Below, in pieces: positions 11,126 to 20,135 of a stretch of 64,000 nt of DNA; positions within the stretch are counted from its first letter, which is position 1; each line of letters opens with the position of its first letter. Origin of the DNA: Taudactylus pleione (lineage: Eukaryota; Chordata; Amphibia; Anura; Myobatrachidae); contig JAUIMM010001597.1 in the NCBI GenBank assembly GCA_031769625.1, forward strand, positions 124,001 through 188,000, written 5' to 3'. The notes beneath the pieces are model-generated. The model did not search any database, was not told where the DNA came from, and worked only from the letters and a program-made list of their open reading frames with translations. The position numbers were made by a program, and so were the translations under genes.

Positions 11126-12502
11126 AGAATCCCTTACTGTTCCCATCAGCCAGGATGAGGTTTCCAATGGTATTAAGGGTTTAAAGGCATTTAAAGCTCC
11201 CGGCCAAGACGGATACTCAGGGGAATTTTTTAAAATCCTTTCCTCCCATGTATGCTCTCCCTTGGTATCATTTTATAATGCTATTCTTTCTGAAACCTCT
11301 ATACCTTTACATTTTAACTCGGCTATACTTAGGGTTCTGCCCAAGCCCGGTAGAGATGTCACACTGCCGGCTTCCTATAGGTCTATATCCTTGCTAGATG
11401 TGGACTATAAACTATTCATGAAAATTATCTCTAACAGGATGAAAGTTTTATTACCTGATGTTATTGGTTCTGATCAGACCGGATTTATCTGGGGTCGCCA
11501 CTCCACTGTAAATATTCGCAAAGTGGTTTCTGTGCTGCAGTCGACTGTGGTCTCGTCTTGCCCACAGGTTATTATTTCCATGGATGCGGAGAAAGCATTT
11601 GGCTTAGTCACATGGGATCACCGGTAATATAAATTGATGAAATTTGGTTTTCCTCCTAAATTTATTTCCTTATTGAAAGCTTTAAATACTGCCCCTTCCA
11701 ACCAGGTATCCAGCAATGGCTTCCTATCTGCTCCCTTCTATGTACAAAGAGGCACTCGTCAGAGTTGTCCTATGTCTCCCCTTTTATTTGCGATAGCCCT
11801 GGAACCCTTGGCTGTAGCGCTACGTCAGTCACATAGCTTTAGAGGTATACGTATTGGTTCGGCTGAGCTTAAATTGTCACTATTTGCAGACGACATGCTC
11901 CTGTTTGTTTCCAACCCCGCTTCGTCTATATCAAGTATTATTTCTCTGTTAGCCCAGTTTGGATCATTTGCAGGGTATAAAATCAATTTACACAAATCAG
12001 AATTGATGCCTCTTGTGAATATCACAGCAGCAGATTTGAGGGATCCTGCCTATCAACATTTTCGTGTTACAGCCTCCCATTTTATATACTTAGGTATTAA
12101 TATTCCTGTGGTTACCTCCTCCCTATATCGTCTTAATTATACTCCTATTATTGCCCAACTGACTAAATTGCTGGATGCCTGGAAGATGCTTCCTCTGTCC
12201 CTACTTGGTAGAATCGCATTACTTAAAAGTGTAGCTTTTCCTAAATTATCTTACTCCATACAAATGCTCCCGATTAGCATGTCACTAGCAGACATAAAAA
12301 CCTGCACCAAGCTCTTTGCCAAATTTCTGTGGAGAGATGGCAGACCCTGGTTGGCAGTGAACAAGTTACTGCTTCCTAGGTCTCATGGAGGGCTGTTGTT
12401 CCCCGATATTCTCACATTTACTAGGGTGGTGCATTTTAGGTATATTGCTGATTGGTTGATGAACAGGGAAACATATACCCCTGCGCCTACTGAGGTAGCT
12501 AT
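11126..12502 (+). pseudogene. Old L1 ORF2, third part: reverse transcriptase domain
   Basis: Reverse transcriptase blocks appear in order: KAPGQDGYSGEFF, SYRSISLLDVDYKL, DQTGFIWGRHS, RGTRQSCPMSPLLF and the catalytic LSLFADDMLLF. In the block that normally reads DAxKAFDxVxW the residues are DAEKAFGLVTW, so one conserved Asp is Gly here. A TAA at 11625-11627 interrupts the frame, which then resumes in register (KLMKFGFPPKFISLL). The frame is cut at 12502 by another palindrome-array element and continues at 13027. Confidence 0.9.
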
Positions 12503-13023
12503 GGGCCTGATTTATAGCCGGACGCTCGGACCAGAGCGCTCGCTCTGAATCAGGCCCGGCCTACCTAACATTGGAGCGGCCTCTTGGATAGCATATGCGA
12601 GCGTCCATGATGATGGTCGCAATGGTCAAGACCATTGCGACCATCGGGCTTGCGACGAGACCCTGCGGTAGGGTCTCGCTGCCGCAAGTCCTGGAGTGAT
12701 TTTGGCTCTATCAGAGCCAAAATCACTCCCACTGACATCACTAGTGATGTCAGTGGGGCCGGACCCAGACGGTAGGCGTTCCCATGGGAACGCCTCCGTC
12801 TGGCAGCCACGCCCCCGGCACGCCCACGAAAGGGGGTGTGCTGTCACTCACCATCGACAGCACGCCCCCTTTGGTGCGAGACCCCGAGCGACAGATTCCC
12901 CGTCGCTCGCCGGGTCTCGCGCATGCGCACGACGGTGCTCCCTCCGTCGTGCGCATCCGCACTTGGGCACCATCGACCCGCTTGTGAGCGTACAGCGCTC
13001 GCGAGTGGATCAGAATCAGGCCC
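12503..13023 (-). mobile_element. Palindrome-array element, copy H2, in old L1 ORF2
   Basis: A 521-bp element with ends GGGCCTGATTTATAGCC and GATCAGAATCAGGCCC, flanked by TAT (12500-12502, 13024-13026). Ignoring it and one TAT leaves the L1 frame open (PTEVAM followed by FSPYSAAA). It is built from the same hairpins as the other copies but in reverse order, hence the minus orientation. The ORFs across 12565-13364 are palindrome artefacts crossing into flanking DNA. Confidence 0.88.
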
Positions 13024-13185
13024 TATGTTTTCACCTTACTCAGCTGCTGCTTTGTTGCATACGCCTAGAAAATCTATCCCAACTCACATATTTAATAAAT
13101 GTCTTATTTCATGATACCTATTTGGCCTGGAGAGCTATTTGCACCAAACTATCTAGACCCTATACCGTGTCCCTAACCAGTGATG
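13024..13185 (+). pseudogene. Old L1 ORF2, last surviving fragment
   Basis: A short remnant (FSPYSAAALLHTPRKSIP, then several stops) that corresponds to the region C-terminal to the RT in the young L1. LAWRAICTKLSRPY is readable in another frame. Similarity is lost near 13185, where unrelated GC-rich sequence begins; the C-terminal zinc knuckle and 3' end are absent. Confidence 0.65.
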
Positions 13186-14352
13186 AAGACCCAGCAGTTA
13201 AAAAGCAGCAACCCCGCCCCCCCTCCGACACTCACCGCACACCCTGGGCCTGCACAGCAGCAGCACGGCGATTGCACAGGGGGATCGCAGGCAGGGGACC
13301 CTCTCCACCTCCTTCTACATGCCATGCCTGTATGTGCCTCCTCTCCCCGGCTGCCGTAAGGTAACACAAGGTGGCTCACACTGCTCGGAGGGAGAATGGA
13401 AGGGGGTGGTGGCTGGATGCGCTGCAGCAGAACCCGAGCCGACTGGGAGCGGCCAGGCCAGACAGTACTCAGAGGTCACCGGAGAGCCTGGGCCTGGTAG
13501 TGGTGATGGCGAATCCCTGCCAGGACCATGTGCCACATCCTGACCTGCCACACCAACTGTGCGCAGCCCGTGGATGTGCGAGGATCCACGGGAGACCCTT
13601 CCCCTCCAAGCCCCGTGCAACAGCCAGGATGCAGCGTGTGATCAGAGGAGAGAGGCATCCTCCAGTACAGCCAGCGCTGGTTCCGTATTCCCCACACGTC
13701 TCTGCCAGCATGGACTTCCCCACCATAGCCGTGCCTTGATTTCCCTTATCTGTTGTTGTGTGACTATGAAGTGACCCCCTCCCCTCCAGTCACCGCTGCT
13801 GCTCAGAATAGTTGCAGTAGTCTGGGTTCCAATTTCTCACACTGTCATGTAGATTAGAGATGGCTCCTGATCAATTGAACATAGGTTATTATTATATTCA
13901 TATCAGTTATTATGTACCCAAAGCACTGATCGCCAATAGGTTGTTCTGCATGAAGAAGCTCCTCTCATGCTTTGGTACATGACGGCTAATGTTCATCCAA
14001 ACTTTTATCATGCTTTTGTTTGAACACATAAGCCTGTAACATATCCTTTTTGCTAGCAATGCTGCTACATTTTCTTGAAAACAAATAAGGTTACATTGGT
14101 AAAAGCATTAACGTATGCCTGTGGACTTTCACCATCTGGTATATTTCAAGAATCAGGGTGTTAGGGGGAGGTTAGGGTAGGCACAAGGGGCAGATTTAGG
14201 GTTAGGCACCGGGGAGGGAGGGTTAGGAATAGGGTGCGGGGAGGGGGGTGTTCTGACCAGCGGCATCCTGACAGCCGGGATGTCACACCCAACCCATCAG
14301 CTACATCCTGATCACCTTCCCACTCCCCACACAGCTTATTTGTTCCCTGTAC
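13186..14352. other. Non-coding stretch, GC-rich then AT-rich; no gene recognised
   Basis: 13186-13850 is GC-rich with open frames on both strands that overlap one another and show no recognisable domain; they are probably chance frames. 13850-14150 is AT-rich. 14157-14280 contains GGTTAGGG-like words and the pair of motifs CAGCGGCATCCTGACAGCC and CCGGGATGTC, similar to the repeat remnants at 18190-19400. Confidence 0.5.
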
Positions 14353-14355
14353 TTT

Positions 14356-14953
14356 GGGCCTGATTCATAGCCGCTCATAAGCGGCCGCTCGTTCGCTCCG
14401 AGCGATGTTTCGCACATCTGCGCATGCATATGGGTCATAATGCGCATGCGCCAACCAGTCAGTGCGGTCGGAAATCGTGTGCTCGCAAAATAGCGAATGC
14501 CTGCTAATTTGAGTGACAGGATGAGGCGTTTGTGGGTGTTAACAGGGGAAGGTGCTTGAAAACGGGGAGTGGAGATCCGAACGCATGCGTGCCAAACGGT
14601 CAAAACGGGCGTTTTAAGGGTGTGCATAATTAGCAAAGCAGCGTCATCGACCACGTCACTTGGTTGTCTCTTAGCCTGAACTGCTCGCATGATTGCGGTA
14701 GGAAAATACTACCACAAGAATAGCGAGCAGTTCAGACGCCTTTCGATGTACTCGATGAATCTAATAAATAGCGGAGATGACGTATGATGCGAGCGGCCAA
14801 GGGACGTCTTTACAAAATAGCGAGCGCATGTTTCGTTCGCTCGCTCAGACATAGAGGCGTCAACAGACCGCAAAGAGCGAGCGCTCAATTAAATAGTTAG
14901 CCCCTTTTTCTGAACGAGCGTCCGCAAATAGCGTCCGGCTCTGAATCAGGCCC
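14356..14953 (-). mobile_element. Inverted-repeat element, family N, copy N1
   Basis: A 598-bp element with ends GGGCCTGATTCATAGCC and GGCTCTGAATCAGGCCC. Its interior matches, in reverse complement, the element at 62846-63444; both contain the stretch around GTCAGTGCGG and a segment with AAAACGGGCGTTTTA. The flanks TTT and CTT agree at two of three bases, so the duplication is imperfect. The terminal GGGCCTGATTCA is shared with the palindrome-array elements, suggesting mobilisation by the same transposase. No coding capacity. Confidence 0.82.
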
Positions 14954-14956
14954 CTT

Positions 14957-15575
14957 GTCCCTACAAAAAAGTAATTTTATTGAAATATTTGATGAAATAA
15001 TTTATATTAACCCTTCAAAATAACATACCAGTTAATTATTAAGAAAATTCAAATATTAAAATGTTTTATTCAAAACTCACACCCCTTAGGGGTGCTGAGA
15101 ACTGACAGGTGATAAAGTGAAAAATAGGTCGACCAATATTTTTTATCACGCCTAATTTCCAACAATTGAATAGCCCTGGCCATGTTACAGATAGGCTGAA
15201 ATTTAGGCGTGATAAACCACAATTATCACAACTAAAAACTGTTCAATTGAATAGCGACTACATTTTATCACACCTAAACACATGTTTATCATGGGAAAAA
15301 AACACAGTGATAAAACAATTGAATTCCCCCCTCAGTCTGCTGGCAGCTCCTTTTATATGTCTCTCTGTCCCTGCCCTATTTTTACTGACAGGAACCCAAC
15401 CACTCCCAGCCATATCACTCCGCCACCTTCTTCTCCTGTGCATATATATATAATGAACTACAATACTCCATTATAAATACATGACACACATACATTTTAC
15501 CTCATGAACTGTGACTATAGTACATATATATTTACCTCATATATGTACTTATTACTATAGTATGTTATTTACCAA
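14957..15575. other. AT-rich non-coding stretch with small hairpin
   Basis: Contains an imperfect hairpin at 15143-15215 (TTATCACGCCTAATTTC and GAAATTTAGGCGTGATAA), and two AATTGAATAGC words at about 15164 and 15246 that resemble terminal words of short inverted-repeat elements such as the one at 34991. I could not delimit an element. No gene is seen. Confidence 0.4.
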
Positions 15576-16565
15576 GGGGATGATAGCAGGCTGTCTGGGG
15601 ACACAGAAGGGGATGATTGCAGGCTGTCTGGGGACACTGAAGGGGATGATTGCAGGCTGTCTGGGGACACAGAAGGGGATGATAGCAGGCTGTCTGGGGA
15701 CACAGAAGGGGATGATTGCAGGCTGTCTGGGGACACTGAAGGGGATGATTGCAGGCTGTCTGGGGACACTGAAGGGGATGATTGCAGGCTGTCTGGGGAC
15801 ACAGAAGGGGATGATTGCAGGCTGTCTGGGGACACTGAAGGGGGTGATTGCAGGCTGTCTGGGGACACTGAAGGGGATGATAGCAGGCTGTCTGGGGACA
15901 CTGAAGGGGATGATTGCAGGCTGTCTGGGGACACTGAAGGGGATGATTGCAGGCTGTCTGGGGACACAGAAGGGGATGATAGCAGGCTGTCTGGGGACAC
16001 AGAAGGGGATGATTGCAGGCTGTCTGGGGACACAGAAGGGGATGATTGCAGGCTGTCTGGGGACACTGAAGGGGATGATAGCAGGCTGTCTGGGGACACA
16101 GAAGGGGATGATTGCAGGCTGTCTGGGGACACTGAAGGGGATGATTGCAGGCTGTCTGGGGACACTGAAGGGGATGATTGCAGGCTGTCTGGGGACACTG
16201 AAGGGGATGATTGCAGGCTGTCTGGGGACACAGAAGGGGATGATTGCAGGCTGTCTGGGGACACAGAAGGGGATGATTGCAGGCTGTCTGGGGACACTGA
16301 AGGGGGTGATTGCAGGCTGTCTGGGGACACTGAAGGGGATGATAGCAGGCTGTCTGGGGACACTGAAGGGGATGATTGCAGGCTGTCTGGGGACACTGAA
16401 GGGGATGATAGCAGGCTGTCTGGGGACACAGAAGGGGATGATTGCAGGCTGTCTGGGGACACAGAAGGGGATGATAGCAGGCTGTCTGGGGACACAGAAG
16501 GGGATGATTGCAGGCTGTCTGGGGACACAGAAGGGGATGATTGCAGGCTGTATGGGGATACAGAA
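15576..16565. repeat. 33-bp minisatellite, 30 contiguous units
   Basis: The unit is GGGGATGATWGCAGGCTG followed by TCTGGGGACACWGAA, 33 bases, repeated 30 times without spacers (990 bp). Variation is nearly confined to two A/T positions, with rare GGGGGTG variants in units 9 and 23. Because 33 is divisible by three, long open frames exist on both strands (15511-16614 plus; 15555-16637 and 15569-16720 minus), for example an 11-residue GMIAGCLGTQK repeat. I treat these as consequences of the array. Degenerate GGCTGGCTGGGGACATAGAA units follow to about 16670. Confidence 0.95.
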
Positions 16566-16699
16566 GGTGGTGCTGATGGGAGACAGAAGGGGTGCTGGCT
16601 GGCTAGGGACATAGAAGGGGGGGCTGGCTGGGGACATAGAAGGGGGCTGGCTGGGGACATAGAAGGAGCAATGTGCTTTTTTCTGTGGGGAACATAGTT

Positions 16700-16805
16700 A
16701 TTTCCTCTGTGGGGGAGCAATGTTATTTATCTCTATGGGGGAGCAATGTTATTTATCGCTATGGGGGAGCAATGTTATTTATATCTGTGGGAAGCAATAT
16801 TATGT
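16700..16805. repeat. 26-bp tandem repeat, about four units
   Basis: GGGGGAGCAATGTTATTTAT recurs every 26 bases (about 16711, 16737, 16763), with a degraded last unit. It directly follows the degenerate tail of the 33-bp array. Confidence 0.8.
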
Positions 16806-17540
16806 GCCTTGGAAATTTTAACAGGTTTTGCTGTCCCTAATCATATGGTTATTTTAAGGTAATTTATTCATAAGGTAGTTTTTTCATTTGAGGCCACACC
16901 CCTTATTGTGAGACCACTCCCCTTTCAGGGGGAAGGGGGGTGTTAGAGAGGGATGGTGCTTTTTGACTGTTCACACTGGGAGCTCCAGCCCCTACAAACG
17001 GTCCTGGTACTAAACTCCTGGTACTAAGCTTTTCGGAGTTTAGCCCTGGTAGTTTACACCATCTTTAGATGGTATAAACTACTGTAAGCCTACGGGGGCT
17101 CCAGGTGCAGGCAGGGCCGGATTAACAATGGGGCGGATGGAGCTACAGCTCCAGGCCTCCCATTGAAAATAGGCCCACAGGATGCAAGGACTGCAGTGCA
17201 GACAGGAAAAAAAATATTTTTTTTTTCCTGTCACCACCGACAGCCCAGCTGGCTCACTTATGGCTCACTCACCTCCCAGCTCACTCTCCCGCCAGATGCT
17301 GAGCCCATTGTCACCCCCAACCCCTCCTCTCGGCTGCTCGACCTAAGCCCCGCCCACTATTGGCCGTCGAAGCCCCGCCCCTATGTGCCTTAAGCTCCGC
17401 CTCCTGTACGTCCTACTGCAGAGCTGTGTCCTGTGACTGTGCACCAGACCAATCGCCCAGTTCAGGAGGGAAGGCCCTGCAGCCCAGCATGTCACATTAC
17501 ACAGGTCAGTGTAATGTTTGGCCCCTGTGTACAATTTATG
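16806..17540. other. Non-coding stretch with a hAT-like terminus
   Basis: No gene is recognised. CAGGGCCGGATTAACAATGG at 17112-17131 resembles hAT-type ends, and a similar end in inverse orientation stops at 20135. The 8 bases outside the two ends do not match, so I do not claim one element. The 17230-17500 region is C-rich with short open frames that I consider chance. Confidence 0.4.
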
Positions 17541-17725
17541 TATGTTTTGTATATATATTTATTTACATGGCTATATATATGTGTGTGTTAAATTAGGTGG
17601 GTACAGGAGCATATAATGTATAAATATGTATATGTATGTATATACATATATATATATATATACATACATACATACACAGTATGTGTATGTATATATACAT
17701 ACATAAGTACAGTATGTGTATACAT

Positions 17726-17756
<31 letters not shown>

Positions 17757-17772
17757 ACACACACACACACAC
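17541..17772. repeat. Microsatellite block (TA/TG-rich, then CA repeat)
   Basis: Alternating ATATAT, TATGTA and ATACAT words from about 17541, ending in a CA run at about 17750-17775. The translated Tyr/Ile/Cys-rich frames here are artefacts. Confidence 0.9.
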
Positions 17773-17990
17773 ACAGTAGGTGCTTGTTCAATCCTAGGAA
17801 AGACAGAGGGGGCACTCCGGGACTTGAGTGCACAATGTATTTACTTGAAAATGACTGACGTTTCAGAGCCAACCTTGATAAAAGAGTTGGGTGGGCTCTG
17901 AAACGTCGGTAATTTTCAAGTAAATACTTTGTGCATTCAAGTCCCGGAGTGCCCCCTCTTCTTTCCTAGGATTGAACAAGCACCTACTGT
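17773..17990. repeat. Fold-back repeat with hammerhead-like words
   Basis: ACAGTAGGTGCTTGTTCAAT at the left is matched in inverse by ATTGAACAAGCACCTACTGT at the right; arms of about 100 bp face each other around a spacer of about 16 bp. Near the centre the plus strand reads TTGATAAAAGAG, then CTCTGAAACGTCGG, in the order expected of the conserved halves of a hammerhead ribozyme as found in Penelope-like element terminal repeats, though the core is degenerate (TTGATAA for CTGANGA). Probably a remnant of inverted Penelope termini; inference. Confidence 0.7.
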
Positions 17991-18069
17991 ATGAATATTC
18001 CTTGGGAGGGCACCTGGGCACCCTGCCTTTAGTTTGGACTGTGAGTCCCGATTGATTTTGGGTGATATA

Positions 18070-18106
<37 letters not shown>
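18070..18106. repeat. (TA)n microsatellite
   Basis: About 18 TA dinucleotides interrupt otherwise non-repetitive sequence. Confidence 0.95.
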
Positions 18107-18109
<3 letters not shown>

Positions 18110-18189
18110 CACACATTGGTAAATAGAGAGGGTACAGGAGTTTGAGGCACACTTATGGGGACGAAAGTGGGTGTGGTATTATATGTCGA

Positions 18190-19400
18190 CATTCATCATG
18201 TAGACAGTGATGGAATGCCGACATATCATCCCTGTTGGCCCACTAACATGCTCCTGATGGCTGTAGCAGCTCCAGTGCGGCTTCCGGGTCCCAGCAGTCA
18301 TGACCTCTGCTGCTCCTGCCTTCCGATGAGTATTACTCCCATCCCTAATCCTAATCCCTACCCCTCCCTGTAGTGCCTAACCCACTCCTCCCCCTGCAGC
18401 CTAACCTTCCCCTAGTGCCTAACACCCCGGCACAGCCTAACCCTAATCCCTACCTCTAACCCTCCCTATAGGGCCTAACCTTAGCCACGCCCCCCAATCT
18501 AACTGTAACCTCCCCTAATGCCTAACCCTCCGTGCAGTGTCTAAACCTATCCTCTTCCCCCGCAGCCTAGCCTTAACCTTCCCCTAGGTCAGGGATGGGG
18601 AACCTCAGGTCTGGGGGCCGTATAAGGCCCGCAGAATCATTTGGTCTGGCCCTCTGAACTTTTCTCTGCTAGTCTCATCTGGCTACCAGGGTGCCTAGAA
18701 TAGCACCGTGCAGCCAGAGTCGATGCACCAGTGCCGCCAGGAGCCCTTACAGCTCCCTGGAAAATCCTTAGGATGCCCCGGGCATAGCTGTAATCGCCAG
18801 GGATTGTGGCCCCGCCTCATGTAATGTCACATGGAGGGAGCGTGGCCTGCACCTGGCCCGCGAATAATGTTATAAAATGGCCCTTGGCAGAGAAAAGGTT
18901 CCCCTGCCCTAGGGTCTAACCGGAATCGGTATGAAATACCGCCGGCCGCATGGCCGACAAAAGCAGAGTTCCCGGCAGCTGAAGCCCGACAGCGCTGGAA
19001 ATCCCGATCGTCACTAAGGTAAGTATAAACTAACCTAACCCTCCTTAGGCGTGCCTAACCCTAACCTCCCCCCTCTAAGTGCCTAACCCTAACCCCCCCT
19101 TCCTCGCTGCCTACACCTAAGTCCCCCGGGGGGGTGCCTAACCTTAAGTCCCCCCCCGGGGGTGCCTAGCCCTAACCCTCCCTCTCCCTAGCCTAAATGG
19201 CTGTCCGCTCGCGGCGCCCGGCATCCCTTCGGTCGGGATGCCAGGCGCCTGTCTCCCGGCGTCGGGGAAATGACAGGCGTCTAGATATAGACGCCCGGCA
19301 TTTCACCCTCGCCGGGATATGACAGTCGGGAAGCCGGCTATCGGTATTAAGGCAGCCGGTTTCCCGATTGTATACCGGCCTAACCCTTTCACAGTCATTT
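18190..19400. repeat. Decayed repeat with CTAACCC-rich tracts, interrupted by a hAT MITE
   Basis: Two C-rich tracts (about 18340-18580 and 19020-19200) consist of irregular CCTAACCCTAACCTCCCC-like words. They mimic telomere repeats but are too irregular to be an interstitial telomere array. The flanks contain inverted words such as GGCATCCC and GGGATGCC near 19220-19240 and further self-complementary GC-rich blocks to 19380, so this is likely the body of an old inverted-repeat transposon. The 317-bp element at 18590 sits within it. No gene. Confidence 0.5.
18590..18906. mobile_element. hAT-type MITE, 317 bp
   Basis: Left end CAGGGATGGGGAACC; the right end GGTTCCCCTG is its shortened inverse. 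Flanked by 8-bp duplications CCCTAGGT (18582-18589) and CCCTAGGG (18907-18914), one mismatch. CAGGG ends and 8-bp duplications are diagnostic of hAT elements, and CAGGGRTGGGGAACCT is a Charlie-like terminus. No coding sequence. Confidence 0.85.
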
Positions 19401-19449
19401 CTAAATTAACTTTAATGTCAACATAATGAATATTGACATTATAACTGTC

Positions 19450-19596
19450 GACTTGTATAAAACACACTAGAATACATTTAGGTAATCAACGTCTCAGAAC
19501 TTGTATTCATTATTTCATCAGGATTAGCAAAGTGACAAATACAAGTTCTGAAACATTGCTTACATAAACGGGTCAGTGTGTTTTATACAAGCCGTC
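19450..19596. repeat. Fold-back repeat with a hammerhead-like core on the minus strand
   Basis: GACTTGTATAAAACACACT at the left pairs with AGTGTGTTTTATACAAGCCG at the right, and AGAACTTGTATT pairs with AATACAAGTTCT inside. On the minus strand, 19522 to 19488, the sequence begins CCTGATGAAA and ends CTGAGACGTTG, that is a perfect CTGATGA box followed by a stem and a GAGAC box (consensus GAAAC). This resembles the hammerhead motifs of Penelope-like terminal repeats. Confidence 0.65.
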
Positions 19597-20135
19597 CAGA
19601 GTGTCACACACACAATCAGCTGGCTCCAGAGTGTCTCACACAAACACACAAACAGCTGGCTCCAGAGCGCCCTGTGCCGGCACTGCCCCTTAACCACATG
19701 ACGTCATGCTGTCGTGTAGAGGGGCCTGGGCCACCGGCACCTGGAAGTGCAACACTGCCCAGAGCATCCGGAGGAGGCTGCAAAGACTGCAGGGTGTCTG
19801 TCTGGGCAGTACTGCAGCAGTGATACTGGCTGCAGGGTGCAAGCACCCTGCTAGCCAGTAACAAAGGCCATGGGGTAGTGATGGTGCTGCAAACAGAGCC
19901 CTGCGCTCTGTGCAGCATCACCGGTCGCATACCTGCGGTTATGGCACTGTATGCAGTCAAAACACACCCACAACACAGGCCACACCCCTATGTAAATCAC
20001 AGCTACACCACACTAGCCACAACCCCACATCACCAGTCACACTGCTGCAGCGCTGGTCACACCCCCTGCAGCGGCACACAATAGGCCCTTCATAAATTTC
20101 AGCTCCAGGCCCATGTGGACATTAATCTGGCACTG
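19597..20135. other. Non-coding stretch upstream of the L2 fragment
   Basis: Moderately GC-rich with CA-rich words; no recognisable gene. The last 30 bases (GGACATTAATCTGGCACTG, ending 20135) look like an inverted hAT-type terminus and abut the truncated L2 exactly. Confidence 0.4.

Larger units (their letters stand above)
230..13185 (+). mobile_element. Old L1-type LINE, interrupted by three later insertions, 3'-truncated
   Basis: A non-LTR retrotransposon of the L1 clade lies in four pieces: about 230-1860, 9389-10571, 11126-12502 and 13024-about 13185. The pieces carry ORF1 (L1-type coiled coil and RNA-binding domain), the apurinic-type endonuclease and the reverse transcriptase in the right order. 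Removing a young L1 and two palindrome-array elements joins the pieces in one frame. Several stops and a frameshift show it is older than its invaders. The left boundary is uncertain. The right end is lost: similarity stops near 13185 before the C-terminal zinc knuckle, and no poly(A) tail is present. Confidence 0.88.

Noticed and set aside
12565..13364. Open frames over palindrome-array element H2 and its right flank
   Set aside because: They run through hairpin arms on both strands and have no domain; the element boundaries explain them.
13200..13780. CpG-rich first exon or promoter of a host gene
   Set aside because: Several overlapping frames on both strands, but no splice-bounded exon or recognisable protein could be defended.
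15576..16565. Possible CRISPR-like repeat array
   Set aside because: Units are contiguous 33-mers without unique spacers and the sequence is eukaryotic.
15511..16720. Long open frames (360-383 codons) through the 33-bp array, repetitive protein genes
   Set aside because: Unit length divisible by three makes frames stay open on both strands; no promoter, no non-repeat domain and no splice context.
18340..19200. Interstitial telomere array (TAACCC)n
   Set aside because: Units are irregular and interspersed with CTCCCC and GCCTAACC variants; more likely the body of a decayed transposon.
17112..20135. One 3-kb hAT element bounded by CAGGGCCGGATTAAC and its inverse at 20135
   Set aside because: The 8 bases outside the two ends (GGTGCAGG and GCCTTATG) do not match and the ends are only weakly similar.
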